DNA from: Sediminibacterium sp.
GTDB lineage: Bacteria > Bacteroidota > Bacteroidia > B-17B0 > Aurantibacillaceae
Direction: 5' to 3'
DNA: 64,000 bases
Assembly (NCBI GenBank): GCA_030054095.1
Contig: JASGCO010000015.1
Coordinates: forward strand, 29,483-93,482
In this document: positions 25,187-34,955 of the stretch, one piece after another
Layout: the number at the start of each line of letters is the position of its first letter
Numbering within the stretch: position 1 is the stretch's first letter
Notes under the pieces: generated by a model
What the model was told of the DNA's origin: nothing
The model's database searches: none
What the model saw: only the letters and a program-made list of their open reading frames with translations
Made by a program: the position numbers and the translations under genes

Positions 25187-27613
25187 ATGAAAATTGCAAA
25201 AGTATTTTTGATGCTGATTGTATTTAGTCATTTTGTAACAAAGGCGCAAACGTTGAGTTTTACAGTTAAAGCCAGTCACCCTCGTATATTGCTTGATACA
25301 CCTTTGATTCAGCGATTACAGGCCAGAGCATTGGCCAATACTCCGGAGTGGCAGGAGTTGCAGACACGTATAAATGGAGTGAACAACCTGAATGCCACGC
25401 AAATTATGAATACGGTTTATGAGGGGCAGCATTATGCTATTATGCACGCGCTGTCGTTTTACGCAACGGGGAATACCCAGCACCGGGATACGGCGGTCAG
25501 CATATTTAAACGATTTTTCACTTATCATACCACAGATAGCGCTATGTATTATGATGCTGGTTACGCGTCGCGTAGTACACTGTGCGAGGTAGCCATGTTA
25601 TACGATTGGTTGTATAATTATCTACAGGAGCCGTTCCGAATACAGGTCAGAACCCGGCTTATCCATTGGGGAAACTGGTTACTGACTAAACCGAATATTT
25701 ATGGTATGTGGGGCACTCTTTACTATGATGAAGGGAATAACTATACAATGGGGCACTTTTCAGGAATCACTCATTTGGGTTTTGCTATATATTCTGAAGA
25801 TCCTGTAAATGGCACACGGTTTATTTATAAGTCGGATTCTATACGTCCGTTTTTGACGCATTTTACGAACACCCGGCTGAAACACGGTGATGCCAATGAG
25901 GGCTGGGGGTACGGTGCCGGATATGCTGCCAATTACTTTAAGGCGCTGGCGGTTTACAAAACGGCTACTCAGGCTAATATTAATTATTTTGCTACTACTA
26001 CTTATGATGAGGATGTACTAAAATTTTTACCGATGGCTACGCTACCCGATTTGCGCCGGATGTTACCCGAAGGGGATTGGGCGAGGGAATCAACAGGTAA
26101 ATTGTGGGACTATCACCGTTTGGTGACCGATCTGGTTTCTTCTTATTCCAATAGCACTAACACACAGCGTGTGGCCGCTTTTTATGGCCCTGAAACGGTT
26201 CCTACAAATACGTTTGAGGTAACGGCTTATCGTTGGTTCCCTTTTTTATTTCATAACAAGGAGGTAGCCCCTCTGGATTACCGAACATTGCCTTTCTATC
26301 AGGGAAATTACATTTATACAGATACGAGCGGAACTGATCAACTGGTTGCCCGAACCGGATGGAATACCGGTAGCACCTGGGTAAGTTACAGGGGAGGCGG
26401 GCGTTATGGCGATCACGCGCACAATGGGTCAGGTCATTTTTCGGTGTATAGCAAAGGATGGTTGTTAATTGATAAAAATATTCAGGCTGCCTCCGGAATA
26501 GAGGGGTCTGACTCTATGCATAATTGTATTCATATTGAACGTATGAATAGTATGGAGTTATATCCGTTTAACGGCTATCAAAATGCGGAACACAGTCAGG
26601 TTAAACAGCGCGAGTTTACAAACGATTATAATTATGTGTGGACAAACGCGACACCGATTTATACTGCCCGAAACTCGCATTTTAATAATGTTGTAAAAAA
26701 GGAGCGGCAGTTCTGGTATTTTCCGGCACTCAATAAAATAGCGGTTTATGATGTTGCCGCGACTACAACTTCTGGTTACAAAAAATGGTTTGGTCTGACA
26801 TACAACGGGGCACCTTCAATAAGTAACGATTCATCCTATACGTTTTATAGTAATGCTCAGGATAAAGCGGTGGTTTATACTGCGTATCCTTTACAAAAGC
26901 AGGTAACGCGGTTTGGAAATTCTATCCGCGTTAGAAACCGGAACGCACAAGGTAAAGATTATTTTATGCATTTAGTGTCGGTAGGCCCTGCATCGGGTAC
27001 TATTGCTCCTGTATTACCTTTGAACCGCGATAATGGTAGTGTTATCATTTCTGATTTTTACGGATCCTTCCACAGAGAAGCGCTTAAAGATTATGTTATT
27101 CTTTTTGCCAGCGATAATACGGCATTTAATTATGATTCGCTTGTGTACGAAGTTCCTGATCATTCTGTTACTCTTCATTCCTACATTGCGGGACTTAACC
27201 CTAATACTACATTTTATGCCTCTTACCTAATATCCGGAATAAATCTGCGGGTGCGGGTCTCTAAGATAAATCATCAGGGGGCTATTCAGATACAAAGCTC
27301 TTCAGCGGGATTACTGTCTTTTGATTTGCCGGGAGTAATAGGGGTAAAGGAAAATACATTTGTTAAAGCCAATTTCAATGTGTTTTACAACGCCTCAGAC
27401 AAACAAATTGTTGTAAAGCCTGTTGCAGAGTTTAATGAGAGTTATGCTTTTGATTTGTATAGCGTAGAAGGAAGATACGTACAAAGTGTCGAAATGAATG
27501 GAGTAGGAATGCAGGTTATTTCTGTAAATGGATTAGCCGCGGGAGTTTATGTATTGAAAATTCAGAACAAACATACAGGAGTTAGTGTTGGGTATAAACT
27601 GGTAATTTATTAA
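25187..27613 (+). CDS. Secreted heparinase II/III-like polysaccharide lyase family protein, T9SS
   Basis: An 808-residue exported protein. A signal peptide (MKIAKVFLMLIVFSHFVTKAQ) precedes an alpha/alpha-barrel domain beginning HPRILLDTPLIQRLQARA (about 30-370). A beta-sandwich region follows with the heparinase II/III-type motif GGGRYGDHAHNGSGHFSVYSKGWLL at about 405-430. The histidines there are candidate catalytic residues. The last 80 residues (FDLYSVEGRYVQSVEM...LAAGVYVLKIQN) are a T9SS sorting domain, so it acts at the surface or outside the cell on an acidic polysaccharide. The substrate cannot be read from the sequence, and no SusCD pair is adjacent. Confidence 0.82.
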   Translation: MKIAKVFLMLIVFSHFVTKAQTLSFTVKASHPRILLDTPLIQRLQARALANTPEWQELQTRINGVNNLNATQIMNTVYEGQHYAIMHALSFYATGNTQHRDTAVSIFKRFFTYHTTDSAMYYDAGYASRSTLCEVAMLYDWLYNYLQEPFRIQVRTRLIHWGNWLLTKPNIYGMWGTLYYDEGNNYTMGHFSGITHLGFAIYSEDPVNGTRFIYKSDSIRPFLTHFTNTRLKHGDANEGWGYGAGYAANYFKALAVYKTATQANINYFATTTYDEDVLKFLPMATLPDLRRMLPEGDWARESTGKLWDYHRLVTDLVSSYSNSTNTQRVAAFYGPETVPTNTFEVTAYRWFPFLFHNKEVAPLDYRTLPFYQGNYIYTDTSGTDQLVARTGWNTGSTWVSYRGGGRYGDHAHNGSGHFSVYSKGWLLIDKNIQAASGIEGSDSMHNCIHIERMNSMELYPFNGYQNAEHSQVKQREFTNDYNYVWTNATPIYTARNSHFNNVVKKERQFWYFPALNKIAVYDVAATTTSGYKKWFGLTYNGAPSISNDSSYTFYSNAQDKAVVYTAYPLQKQVTRFGNSIRVRNRNAQGKDYFMHLVSVGPASGTIAPVLPLNRDNGSVIISDFYGSFHREALKDYVILFASDNTAFNYDSLVYEVPDHSVTLHSYIAGLNPNTTFYASYLISGINLRVRVSKINHQGAIQIQSSSAGLLSFDLPGVIGVKENTFVKANFNVFYNASDKQIVVKPVAEFNESYAFDLYSVEGRYVQSVEMNGVGMQVISVNGLAAGVYVLKIQNKHTGVSVGYKLVIY

Positions 27614-27646
27614 CAGAAAGATGTATTGAAACACATTGCCGTGGAT

Positions 27647-29701
27647 TTATATTTCCATTACCAGACAGGTAATGTCGTCAATCTGTTCGTTTGCTCCCTG
27701 CCAGTTTGTAATGGTTTGATTTAATAGTGTTTTAACCTGAGATAAGTTTTGACTGGCACTATCGGTGGCTAGTTTCTCGAATCGTTTGTACATAAATTTT
27801 TTACCCTTTTCTCCACCGAACTGATCGGGTAGCCCGTCTGTAATCATAAACAAGCGGTCTCCTTTTTTCAGGATGTGATGTTTTGAGGTGAACGAGTTGG
27901 CATTTTCGGTATGGAAGCCAACGGGCATTTTATCGCCTTTAAACTCGGTTAGTGCGCCATCGGATAATACATAGAGGTTATTATTAGCCGCGCTGAACTG
28001 CATGTTGTTGGTTTGCTGATCAATATGGATGATCGCAATATCCATACCTTCCCGGTTGTTGCGTTCCCGGGAGGTTTTATTGAGTGTGGTTACCAGTTTG
28101 TCGCGAAGCAGATTAAGAATTTGGGCGGTATCGCTTATCTTGTTTTCATTTACAATTTCATTCAGATAAGAAATACCCATTAAACTCATAAATGCTCCCG
28201 GAACACCATGCCCGGTACAATCGGCTACCACGACAAAAAGATCGGAGCCATGTTTGGTAAACCAGTAAAAATCGCCGCTGACAATATCCTTGGGTCTGAA
28301 AATGACAAAAGCGTCTGCCACATCTTTCACTAAATCCGTTTCCTGTGGAATAATGGCGTTTTGTATGGTTTGCGCGTAAGTGATAGAGTCAATAATTTCC
28401 TTTTGTTTTTCATCTACCAGCATTTTTTGTTTTTCAATAATGCCACGTTGTTGTTGCGATTGCTGTACCCGCTTGTAGAGCAGGAACGCAAATACGGAAA
28501 TCAGCAGCAGTACAATAATAACAGCCCCCAAAATAATATTCCGCCGGTGACTTTCTGCTTCAGCCTTTTCTTTGGCACGTTTGTTATTGGTTTGTAACAA
28601 GGCAATTTCCCTCTCCTGTTTATCTATTTCGTAACGGGTTTGTAATTCGTTTAAAGCGGTTAAATTGGTATTGGTGAAATGTTTTTCTTTTGCCTGCAAA
28701 TAACGTTCAGAATACTGATACGCTTTATCAAAGGCTTTCAGGTGGGCGTAAATAGTTTTTAAAATGGAGAGGTTACTGATTTCCATGTTGGAATCTTCCT
28801 GCCGGTCTATAATTTCCTGAGCGGATAGGGCATAGTTTAAGGCTTCCTTATAATTGCCAAGATCGAGAAAAGTTTGCGCCATGTTTGATTTAAGGATGGC
28901 TATGGCGTAGTTATCACCTAATTCTTCTCTTATTTTCAGGGCTTCTTTCGAAGTTTCAATGGCTTTTTGATATTGTTTAAGCGCCGTGTAAGTGGCTGAT
29001 AAATTGGTAAGGGTAGCACCAATGCCGCGTTTATGTTGTAGCAGTTTAAAGTATTTTAAACCTTCAAGGTTAAATAGTAAGGAAGAGTCGGGTTTGTTCA
29101 GGTAGTTGTATTCTCCGCCCATACGCGCTGTGATATTCGCGTAATTGAATGTATCCTGCGACTCAAACGCTAACTGGCGCCCTTTGCCAAAGTAATAGAG
29201 CGATTTTTCGTGTGAGCCAATATTGCTGTAGATTAAACCCAGATCGTGCCACACTTTGGTTTTGATTTTTACCGAACCGGTGTTCTCAGAAAAACGTTGT
29301 GCTTGTAAGCAATACTTCAATGCTTCGTTATAATTGGCAACCGTTGATAAAATACGGGCATGTAATAAAAAACAGGCAATGGTTAAATCGTTGTTTTTAC
29401 TAACACGGGCATGTTTGATGGCTATTGGCGAATACAGGAGGGCAGAATCATTTAGTCCTTTTAACGTGTAATAACGTGCCAACTGGTAGTTAAGCCGTGA
29501 ATATCCATAAGAGTAGCGCGCTTTAAGGGCTTTATTAAGGTTTTCCCGTATCAGAAGCGCCGCAGAATCAGTTTGCTGTTCCAGTAATTTGTCAACGTTT
29601 AATAATGTTTTGTTAAACTGAGTCGTATCCAGTGGTATCTGGGATACCCCCCATAAGACTTTTGCTAAAGCCAAAAGAATATAAAAACGTTTTAAAAACA
29701 T
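27647..29701 (-). CDS. TPR-containing membrane SpoIIE-type Ser/Thr phosphatase
   Basis: A 684-residue signalling protein: signal sequence (about 1-19), TPR array (about 30-330), a long helix, one membrane helix (about 388-408, RRNIILGAVIIVLLLISVFAFLLY), coiled coil, and a cytoplasmic PP2C/SpoIIE domain (about 440-684). Catalytic motifs are DIVSGDFYWF, VVADCTGHGVPGAFMS and MITDGLPDQFGG. The TPRs face the periplasm and would sense a protein or peptide. The catalytic part closely resembles that of the PAS phosphatase at 18013-19326, so the two are output-sharing paralogues with different inputs. It lies 133 bp downstream of the TPR-CHAT gene on the same strand. Confidence 0.9.
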   Translation of the reverse strand: MFLKRFYILLALAKVLWGVSQIPLDTTQFNKTLLNVDKLLEQQTDSAALLIRENLNKALKARYSYGYSRLNYQLARYYTLKGLNDSALLYSPIAIKHARVSKNNDLTIACFLLHARILSTVANYNEALKYCLQAQRFSENTGSVKIKTKVWHDLGLIYSNIGSHEKSLYYFGKGRQLAFESQDTFNYANITARMGGEYNYLNKPDSSLLFNLEGLKYFKLLQHKRGIGATLTNLSATYTALKQYQKAIETSKEALKIREELGDNYAIAILKSNMAQTFLDLGNYKEALNYALSAQEIIDRQEDSNMEISNLSILKTIYAHLKAFDKAYQYSERYLQAKEKHFTNTNLTALNELQTRYEIDKQEREIALLQTNNKRAKEKAEAESHRRNIILGAVIIVLLLISVFAFLLYKRVQQSQQQRGIIEKQKMLVDEKQKEIIDSITYAQTIQNAIIPQETDLVKDVADAFVIFRPKDIVSGDFYWFTKHGSDLFVVVADCTGHGVPGAFMSLMGISYLNEIVNENKISDTAQILNLLRDKLVTTLNKTSRERNNREGMDIAIIHIDQQTNNMQFSAANNNLYVLSDGALTEFKGDKMPVGFHTENANSFTSKHHILKKGDRLFMITDGLPDQFGGEKGKKFMYKRFEKLATDSASQNLSQVKTLLNQTITNWQGANEQIDDITCLVMEI

Positions 29702-29834
29702 ATATGCCCTCTGTCCGGGATGTGAGGCGTTTACGATTTGATGTTTTTTGCCAGATCAAGATACAAAAAACAAGTAAAACTTGTTGCAACAGATAGTGAT
29801 TTGATAAATCATTCTGTTAAATACGTTTCACAAA

Positions 29835-32800
29835 TCAGTTAACCGTTTTCAAAAGTTGGAAAGCAGACCAGAAATACGGATGAGGATATGTCTTTCTGAC
29901 GAAGGATCTGGCTTCTTCAAACGCTTTTTCAGGGTCGGCAGATGAAACAAATTGTTTGTAAAAGCTGGTCATCAGGAGTTGCGTGGCGGTATCATCCACC
30001 GGCCACAAACTCATAATAATATAACGAGCCCCGGCAATGGTGAATGCCCTTTGCAAACCAGCTACACCTTCACTGCCCATTTCCGATCCTAATCCGGTTT
30101 GGCAGGCACTCAATACTACCAGATCTGTATTGGCTAAATTCAAAAGTTCTGCTTCCTTGGCGGTTAATACACCATCGTTTTCCGAGTTAGTGTTTAACGA
30201 ATCGCTCGTAGCCGGGCCAACACCTGCCAGAATAAGCCCTGAACGCAGCGCGGCATTATACCTGAGTTTCGAGTTCTCGAATCCAAGCAGTAATTTGTCG
30301 GATGTGGTTACATCACTTAAAAAATAACCATGTGTGGCAATATGTAAAATAGCCGGGGAGGCAATCGTTCTGAGATTTGCTTCGCTAGCCTGTTCATCTG
30401 TAAAGAGTGAAACATGCCAGTTGTTTTTTTGCAGTGTGTTGCGTGCTTCTTCCACTTCTGTTTTTGTGCCCGGAAGTTTCGACAGATTGGTTAATCCATA
30501 CCGACTGGCCGCCCGTTCACTACCCGAGGCTTGCTTTCTGGCTTTAAGATCAAAGTCAAAATCAGGATAACCAAAAAGAGCGGCGGTGGTCTTCTTTACG
30601 GTAGCTGCACTTTTTTGCCGTTTGTAATCAGAAGTATTTAATACGATCTGGATGGTAAGTTTATCGGCAACATACGTTTTGGTGACGTGGTTCCAAAGTC
30701 CTGCCGTGCTTATTTTATGAAATACACCTGAAGGCGACAAATAGATTTTTGAAATACTGCCAAGTGCCAGATCTATGGGCTTAAAAAAGGATGCGTAGCT
30801 TAAGCTGTCTTTTAATTGCTGATCAATATGCCGGTAATAATAGTCGAACCCAGACGAGTCTATGTAGTTCCCGTTCTGGTAGATAATTAGTTCGGGTGCC
30901 TTTGAGGAAGCTTTGGTAATAAGAGCTCCATAAAGCGTATTAACAGACGAATCGGTAACGAGTTCATCCACCTTGAAAATTTCAACTAACGCTTCCTGCG
31001 GCAATAGCCACTTTTTGTAATTGTCAAATGTACTGAAGCGCTCCCGCTTGAATCCGTTTAAGCGGGCTTTTAGCTTTACTTCCAGATCTGAAATGGTTTT
31101 CATAAGTTCTGTGTCGTCAAATGCAGCCTGTGTAGATTTATAGTTGTTAATCAGTTCGTTCTTGGCCAGTATCCAGTTTTGGTAGAGCGAGCGTAATCCC
31201 TCGTCTCCACTTAAGATAATTTGCTGCCGCAACTGAGCCGATTGGCTGGTTAACAAAGACTTCAGACGGATCTGATACTCCAGCATTTTTACAGTGTAAA
31301 CTGACAGGTCTGTATTGGGGTGCTTTAAGCGGTAATTCAATACAAAATCATTAAAGCTTTCAATCACGGGAGTTATAAAAGACAGAAACGCCATCTGGTC
31401 TTCTTCACTCATGGCATCAAAGTAATCATTTAGCTGTTTAGCATAGTAATCAAGGCTTGGGAGGTAATACAAACCGGCTTCTTCATAACGATTCGTAAGG
31501 GAATACACTTCAGCCAGTTTAAATTGAGCCAGCGCGTATAACTCATGCGTTTTACCAAAATATTTTGCTGTCAGTTCCAACGCTTCTTTTAAATTACTTT
31601 CTGCTTTTTTGTAGTTCTTTGTACGAATGTAAAGTCCACTTCCCGAAATAAGATACGATGCATACCGATAGTGGCTCTTCCCCACGCTTTGTTCAATAAT
31701 CATTAGTGCATTGGTTTTGTATTCTTCGGCGTTCTTATACTCTTTCAGGTAAAGGTAGTTTAATGAGAGGCAGTTCAGAATATTAGCGTAACCCTGATGC
31801 TTTTCGCCAACGGTAGAGGCATAAATTGTTTTTGCTTTGAGGAAGATATCGAGTGCTTCACGGTATTGACCAGCATCCTGCAGAACCATTCCCAGATTAG
31901 TGGCCGCGTTGGCATAATTTTCTGTTTGGGTGCCAAATCGTTCGGCTCTGGTATTTAATGCGAGTTGTAGTATGCCGGCCGCTTCATTAAACCGGCCCAG
32001 TTCACGCAGTAAATCGCCTTTATTACTTAGCACACTGCAATAAGGCTCAGTTTGGGTTTGATTAAACTGTTTGTATATGCCAATGGCCTTGTTGTAATAT
32101 TCCTCCGCAGTTTTAAAATCGCTGGTAGCTTTGTAACTCAATGCCAGATTGTTGTATATAGTGGCTGTGGTAAGATCTTCTTTTGACCCGTATTGCTTTT
32201 GTGTACGGTGGGCCATCTTCAGATAGTAGATGGCCTGTGTATAATCTCCACTTTCACGGTAACAGTCTCCCAGATTCAGAAAGGAGGTGACATGCGCGCT
32301 GGTATCCTTTATTTTAAGCGCCCGTTCATCCTCCACAATGTTTTTATAAATGGCCAAAGCATCGTTGTACTGCCCCAGGTTCTGGAGAATAATGGCTTTG
32401 TAATTCAGCAGGCTTAGGTATTTCAGATTGTTTTCGCCATCCAGAGTTTTGTAATAGAAAAGCAGAGCTTCTATATTGGGTTTGGCGGCTTCGTACTTCC
32501 CCATATCTACAAGTAAGCCTGTATAATCGTAAAAAATTTGTGTGTATTCGCGGCTACTCTGACCATATATCACCGACATCCCGTACATGCAGGCGTTATA
32601 GAACTTCTCGGATTCGGTAAGATAATTCTGGTGGTGATAAAATTGAGCAAGGTTTAATTCTGTTATATAGATCAGTTGTGTGTCAACAGCCGTTTTAGCA
32701 AATTGAAAAGATTGCGCGTAGCTGTTCCCTGCATTTTCATAATCGCCATTGTTAAACTGGAGGTTCCCCAGCAAAGCATAAAATTGCACGGAGTTGTCGG

Positions 32801-32966
32801 GGTATTTATCAAACGACCGTTTGTATTTTTTCTCGAAATTAAGAAGCTGTTCCGTAGTTATGGAATTAGCGGCCCCGATGATAACTTTAAAATCTGAGAT
32901 GTAATTCTGGGCGTTTAAATTAATGCCAATCAGAAGGGAAAGATAAATACGCAGGGGTAATGCCAT
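29835..32966 (-). CDS. Exported TPR-CHAT protein (caspase-like peptidase domain)
   Basis: A 1043-residue protein with an N-terminal signal sequence (MALPLRIYLSLLIGINLNAQ), about ten TPR units over residues 30-490 (for example FLNLGDCYRESGDYTQAIYYLKMAH), a helical linker, and a C-terminal CHAT domain (about 690-1043). The catalytic dyad is present: H879 in HIATHGYF and C955 in VVLSACQTG, followed by the conserved AGLQRAFTIAGARYIIMSLWPVDD. CHAT domains are clan CD peptidases related to caspase and separase. Activity and target are unknown. The signal sequence puts the peptidase in the periplasm or outside, unlike the cytoplasmic TPR-CHAT effector of type III-E CRISPR systems. Confidence 0.9.
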   Translation of the reverse strand: MALPLRIYLSLLIGINLNAQNYISDFKVIIGAANSITTEQLLNFEKKYKRSFDKYPDNSVQFYALLGNLQFNNGDYENAGNSYAQSFQFAKTAVDTQLIYITELNLAQFYHHQNYLTESEKFYNACMYGMSVIYGQSSREYTQIFYDYTGLLVDMGKYEAAKPNIEALLFYYKTLDGENNLKYLSLLNYKAIILQNLGQYNDALAIYKNIVEDERALKIKDTSAHVTSFLNLGDCYRESGDYTQAIYYLKMAHRTQKQYGSKEDLTTATIYNNLALSYKATSDFKTAEEYYNKAIGIYKQFNQTQTEPYCSVLSNKGDLLRELGRFNEAAGILQLALNTRAERFGTQTENYANAATNLGMVLQDAGQYREALDIFLKAKTIYASTVGEKHQGYANILNCLSLNYLYLKEYKNAEEYKTNALMIIEQSVGKSHYRYASYLISGSGLYIRTKNYKKAESNLKEALELTAKYFGKTHELYALAQFKLAEVYSLTNRYEEAGLYYLPSLDYYAKQLNDYFDAMSEEDQMAFLSFITPVIESFNDFVLNYRLKHPNTDLSVYTVKMLEYQIRLKSLLTSQSAQLRQQIILSGDEGLRSLYQNWILAKNELINNYKSTQAAFDDTELMKTISDLEVKLKARLNGFKRERFSTFDNYKKWLLPQEALVEIFKVDELVTDSSVNTLYGALITKASSKAPELIIYQNGNYIDSSGFDYYYRHIDQQLKDSLSYASFFKPIDLALGSISKIYLSPSGVFHKISTAGLWNHVTKTYVADKLTIQIVLNTSDYKRQKSAATVKKTTAALFGYPDFDFDLKARKQASGSERAASRYGLTNLSKLPGTKTEVEEARNTLQKNNWHVSLFTDEQASEANLRTIASPAILHIATHGYFLSDVTTSDKLLLGFENSKLRYNAALRSGLILAGVGPATSDSLNTNSENDGVLTAKEAELLNLANTDLVVLSACQTGLGSEMGSEGVAGLQRAFTIAGARYIIMSLWPVDDTATQLLMTSFYKQFVSSADPEKAFEEARSFVRKTYPHPYFWSAFQLLKTVN

Positions 32967-33092
32967 AGTATAAAAATAAAAATAAGTTTTGGCTATGATC
33001 GTACTATTTTAGAAACTTACGGTAACGGGTAAATAAGCGGTAAGGGTATTTCATGTGTTTTGCAGGATATAGGGCTAAATCACAAAAATTAT

Positions 33093-33100
33093 TACATTTG
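33093..33100 (+). promoter_or_regulatory. -7 element for the FG-GAP protein gene
   Basis: TACATTTG fits TAnnTTTG and lies 22 bp before the ATG at 33122. It supports that start over the in-frame ATG at 33053. Confidence 0.55.
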
Positions 33101-33121
33101 GATTACAAGACAAATACTGAC

Positions 33122-34747
33122 ATGAAAAATCAACGGGCATTTATCCTCATTTTTGTATTGATAATGGTATTTAAAGCAAAAGCACAAAATGTGAGTTGTT
33201 TCTATTCACCCTCAAATTCTTCTTATCCATTGGCTTTGGCAAAGACACTAGCAATAGCTGATTTTAACAATGATGGTCATTTGGATCTGGCGGTTGGCGG
33301 TGGAAATCAGATTAGGATTTTCTCCGGCAATAGTACCGGGAGTTTTACACCTACTTATACGTTAATGTTGATGGAGGTTGTTAAAAACATAAAGGCCGTT
33401 AAAGTTGACGGTGATAATTACCCTGATTTACTCATCACTCAGGGCGATTTCGGAAGTTCTTCTTCTTTTACTGGTTTTGGAATATACATCAATAACGGGG
33501 TTGGTGGGTTTATCACTCCTTCATCTTTGCACTATATCTGTGCTTCGCCCGGAGTAGTGCTGCCCGCAAAAATAAATAATGACCCGCATCTCGATTTTAT
33601 TGTAACGAAGAGTTGTTCCCCCACTTTTATTGCTTTAGAAGGAGATGGATTGGGTGGCGCTTCGAACCCTTTTACAGTGACCGGCCCACTGGGTCAGGGG
33701 TTATGTGCAGATGGAATTGTTGGAGACTTTGATAATGATGGCTATCAGGATATAGCCACAACGCGCACAATGTTTAACTCAGTGGTTGTTTTTAATGGGA
33801 ACGCATCCGGAACGTTTACAACAATTACCTCTTACACAACAGGACCTTATAACACAGGCGCTGTTCCTGGTAATTTACGAAGCGCAGATCTGGACAATGA
33901 TGGGTATCTGGACTTGGTAGTATTGCATTCCAATAGTGCCTCCTATGCAGTTTTAAAGGGGGGGGCTGCCGGGTTCACTTACATTGCCACTTCTGCAAGC
34001 CTTTCGGCGATTCCTCGTGCTTTGGCTTTGGAAGATTTTGATCAGGATGGAAAGAAGGATATGGTGGTATCTTCCAATGCCAACACTAGTACAAATCTGG
34101 TTATTTACAAAGGTAATGGCAATGGAACATTTACGCCAGACATACAGCTACCTTCAGGTATACGCCCCTCAGATATACTGACGGATGATATTAACGGAGA
34201 CGGACGTAAGGATATTATTGCGGCAAACGAAGGATCGAATATGATAAAGGTGTGGTTAAATGATTTGCCGGCGTTATCCGCCAGTAGTAGTCAATCCGTT
34301 ATTTGTCAGGGAGGAACGGCTACTTTAACCGCTTCAGGAGCCAATACCTATACATGGAGTAATGGTTCAAATACGGCACTTACAATGGTTTCACCATCTG
34401 TTACTACTACGTATCTGGTTACCGGAATGACATCAAACGGGTGCAGCGCATCTACCAGTCTGGTTCAAAATGTAAGTATTTGTACAGGTTTGGATGTAAC
34501 AACAGAAGGACAGAATCAGGTTAGGTTATATCCCAATCCGGCTAGTTCCGAAATTTATTTAGAAAAGGAAAATGATAGAGATGGTGAACTGACTGTTATG
34601 GATATAACCGGACAGGTTATTTATGCCGCTTTGGTAAAAGGGTCAAAGGCTAAGATTAGTGTTATGAGTTGGCCGGCGGGTATTTATACCGTATTACTTC
34701 GTGAAGAATCCGGTGAAGTCACGCGATATAAAATCACAAAAAATTAG
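33122..34747 (+). CDS. FG-GAP/VCBS-repeat secreted protein, T9SS
   Basis: A 541-residue exported protein. Starting at 33122 gives a clean signal peptide (MKNQRAFILIFVLIMVFKAKAQ); the 23 extra codons upstream are not signal-like and precede the promoter box. Residues 30-360 carry FG-GAP repeats with calcium-binding-type loops: DFNNDGHLDLAVGG, DFDNDGYQDIATT, DLDNDGYLDLVVLHS, DFDQDGKKDMVVSS and DINGDGRKDIIAAN, forming a beta-propeller. An Ig-like segment (ICQGGTATLTASGANTYTWSNGS) precedes the T9SS sorting domain (LYPNPASSEIYLE...PAGIYTVLLREES). Probably a surface adhesin or structural protein. Confidence 0.88.
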   Translation: MKNQRAFILIFVLIMVFKAKAQNVSCFYSPSNSSYPLALAKTLAIADFNNDGHLDLAVGGGNQIRIFSGNSTGSFTPTYTLMLMEVVKNIKAVKVDGDNYPDLLITQGDFGSSSSFTGFGIYINNGVGGFITPSSLHYICASPGVVLPAKINNDPHLDFIVTKSCSPTFIALEGDGLGGASNPFTVTGPLGQGLCADGIVGDFDNDGYQDIATTRTMFNSVVVFNGNASGTFTTITSYTTGPYNTGAVPGNLRSADLDNDGYLDLVVLHSNSASYAVLKGGAAGFTYIATSASLSAIPRALALEDFDQDGKKDMVVSSNANTSTNLVIYKGNGNGTFTPDIQLPSGIRPSDILTDDINGDGRKDIIAANEGSNMIKVWLNDLPALSASSSQSVICQGGTATLTASGANTYTWSNGSNTALTMVSPSVTTTYLVTGMTSNGCSASTSLVQNVSICTGLDVTTEGQNQVRLYPNPASSEIYLEKENDRDGELTVMDITGQVIYAALVKGSKAKISVMSWPAGIYTVLLREESGEVTRYKITKN

Positions 34748-34895
34748 ATCCGGTATTTTTGATCGAAACGTTAACGACCTTTTGTTGCGAATGACTCATG
34801 GAAATTTGTGTGGGCTTAAGACAAATGTTTTGGCGCGTAATAGGTTTTCTAATGCATAGTCTGGGTTAAACACACATTTGTACGCGACTATACAT

Positions 34896-34936
34896 TAAAA
34901 AACCCCGTTACTATTGTAAGTGAACGGGGTTTTTAA
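34896..34936. terminator. Bidirectional terminator between FG-GAP gene and secA
   Basis: AAAAACCCCGTT / AACGGGGTTTTT stem with a 13-base loop, A-run before and T-run after, placed between two converging genes. Confidence 0.85.
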
Positions 34937-34955
34937 TATCTCATAAACAGAGGTT

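Noticed and set aside
29835..32966. Type III-E CRISPR (Craspase) TPR-CHAT effector
   Set aside because: The protein has a signal sequence, and no Cas7-11, adaptation genes or CRISPR array is in the window.
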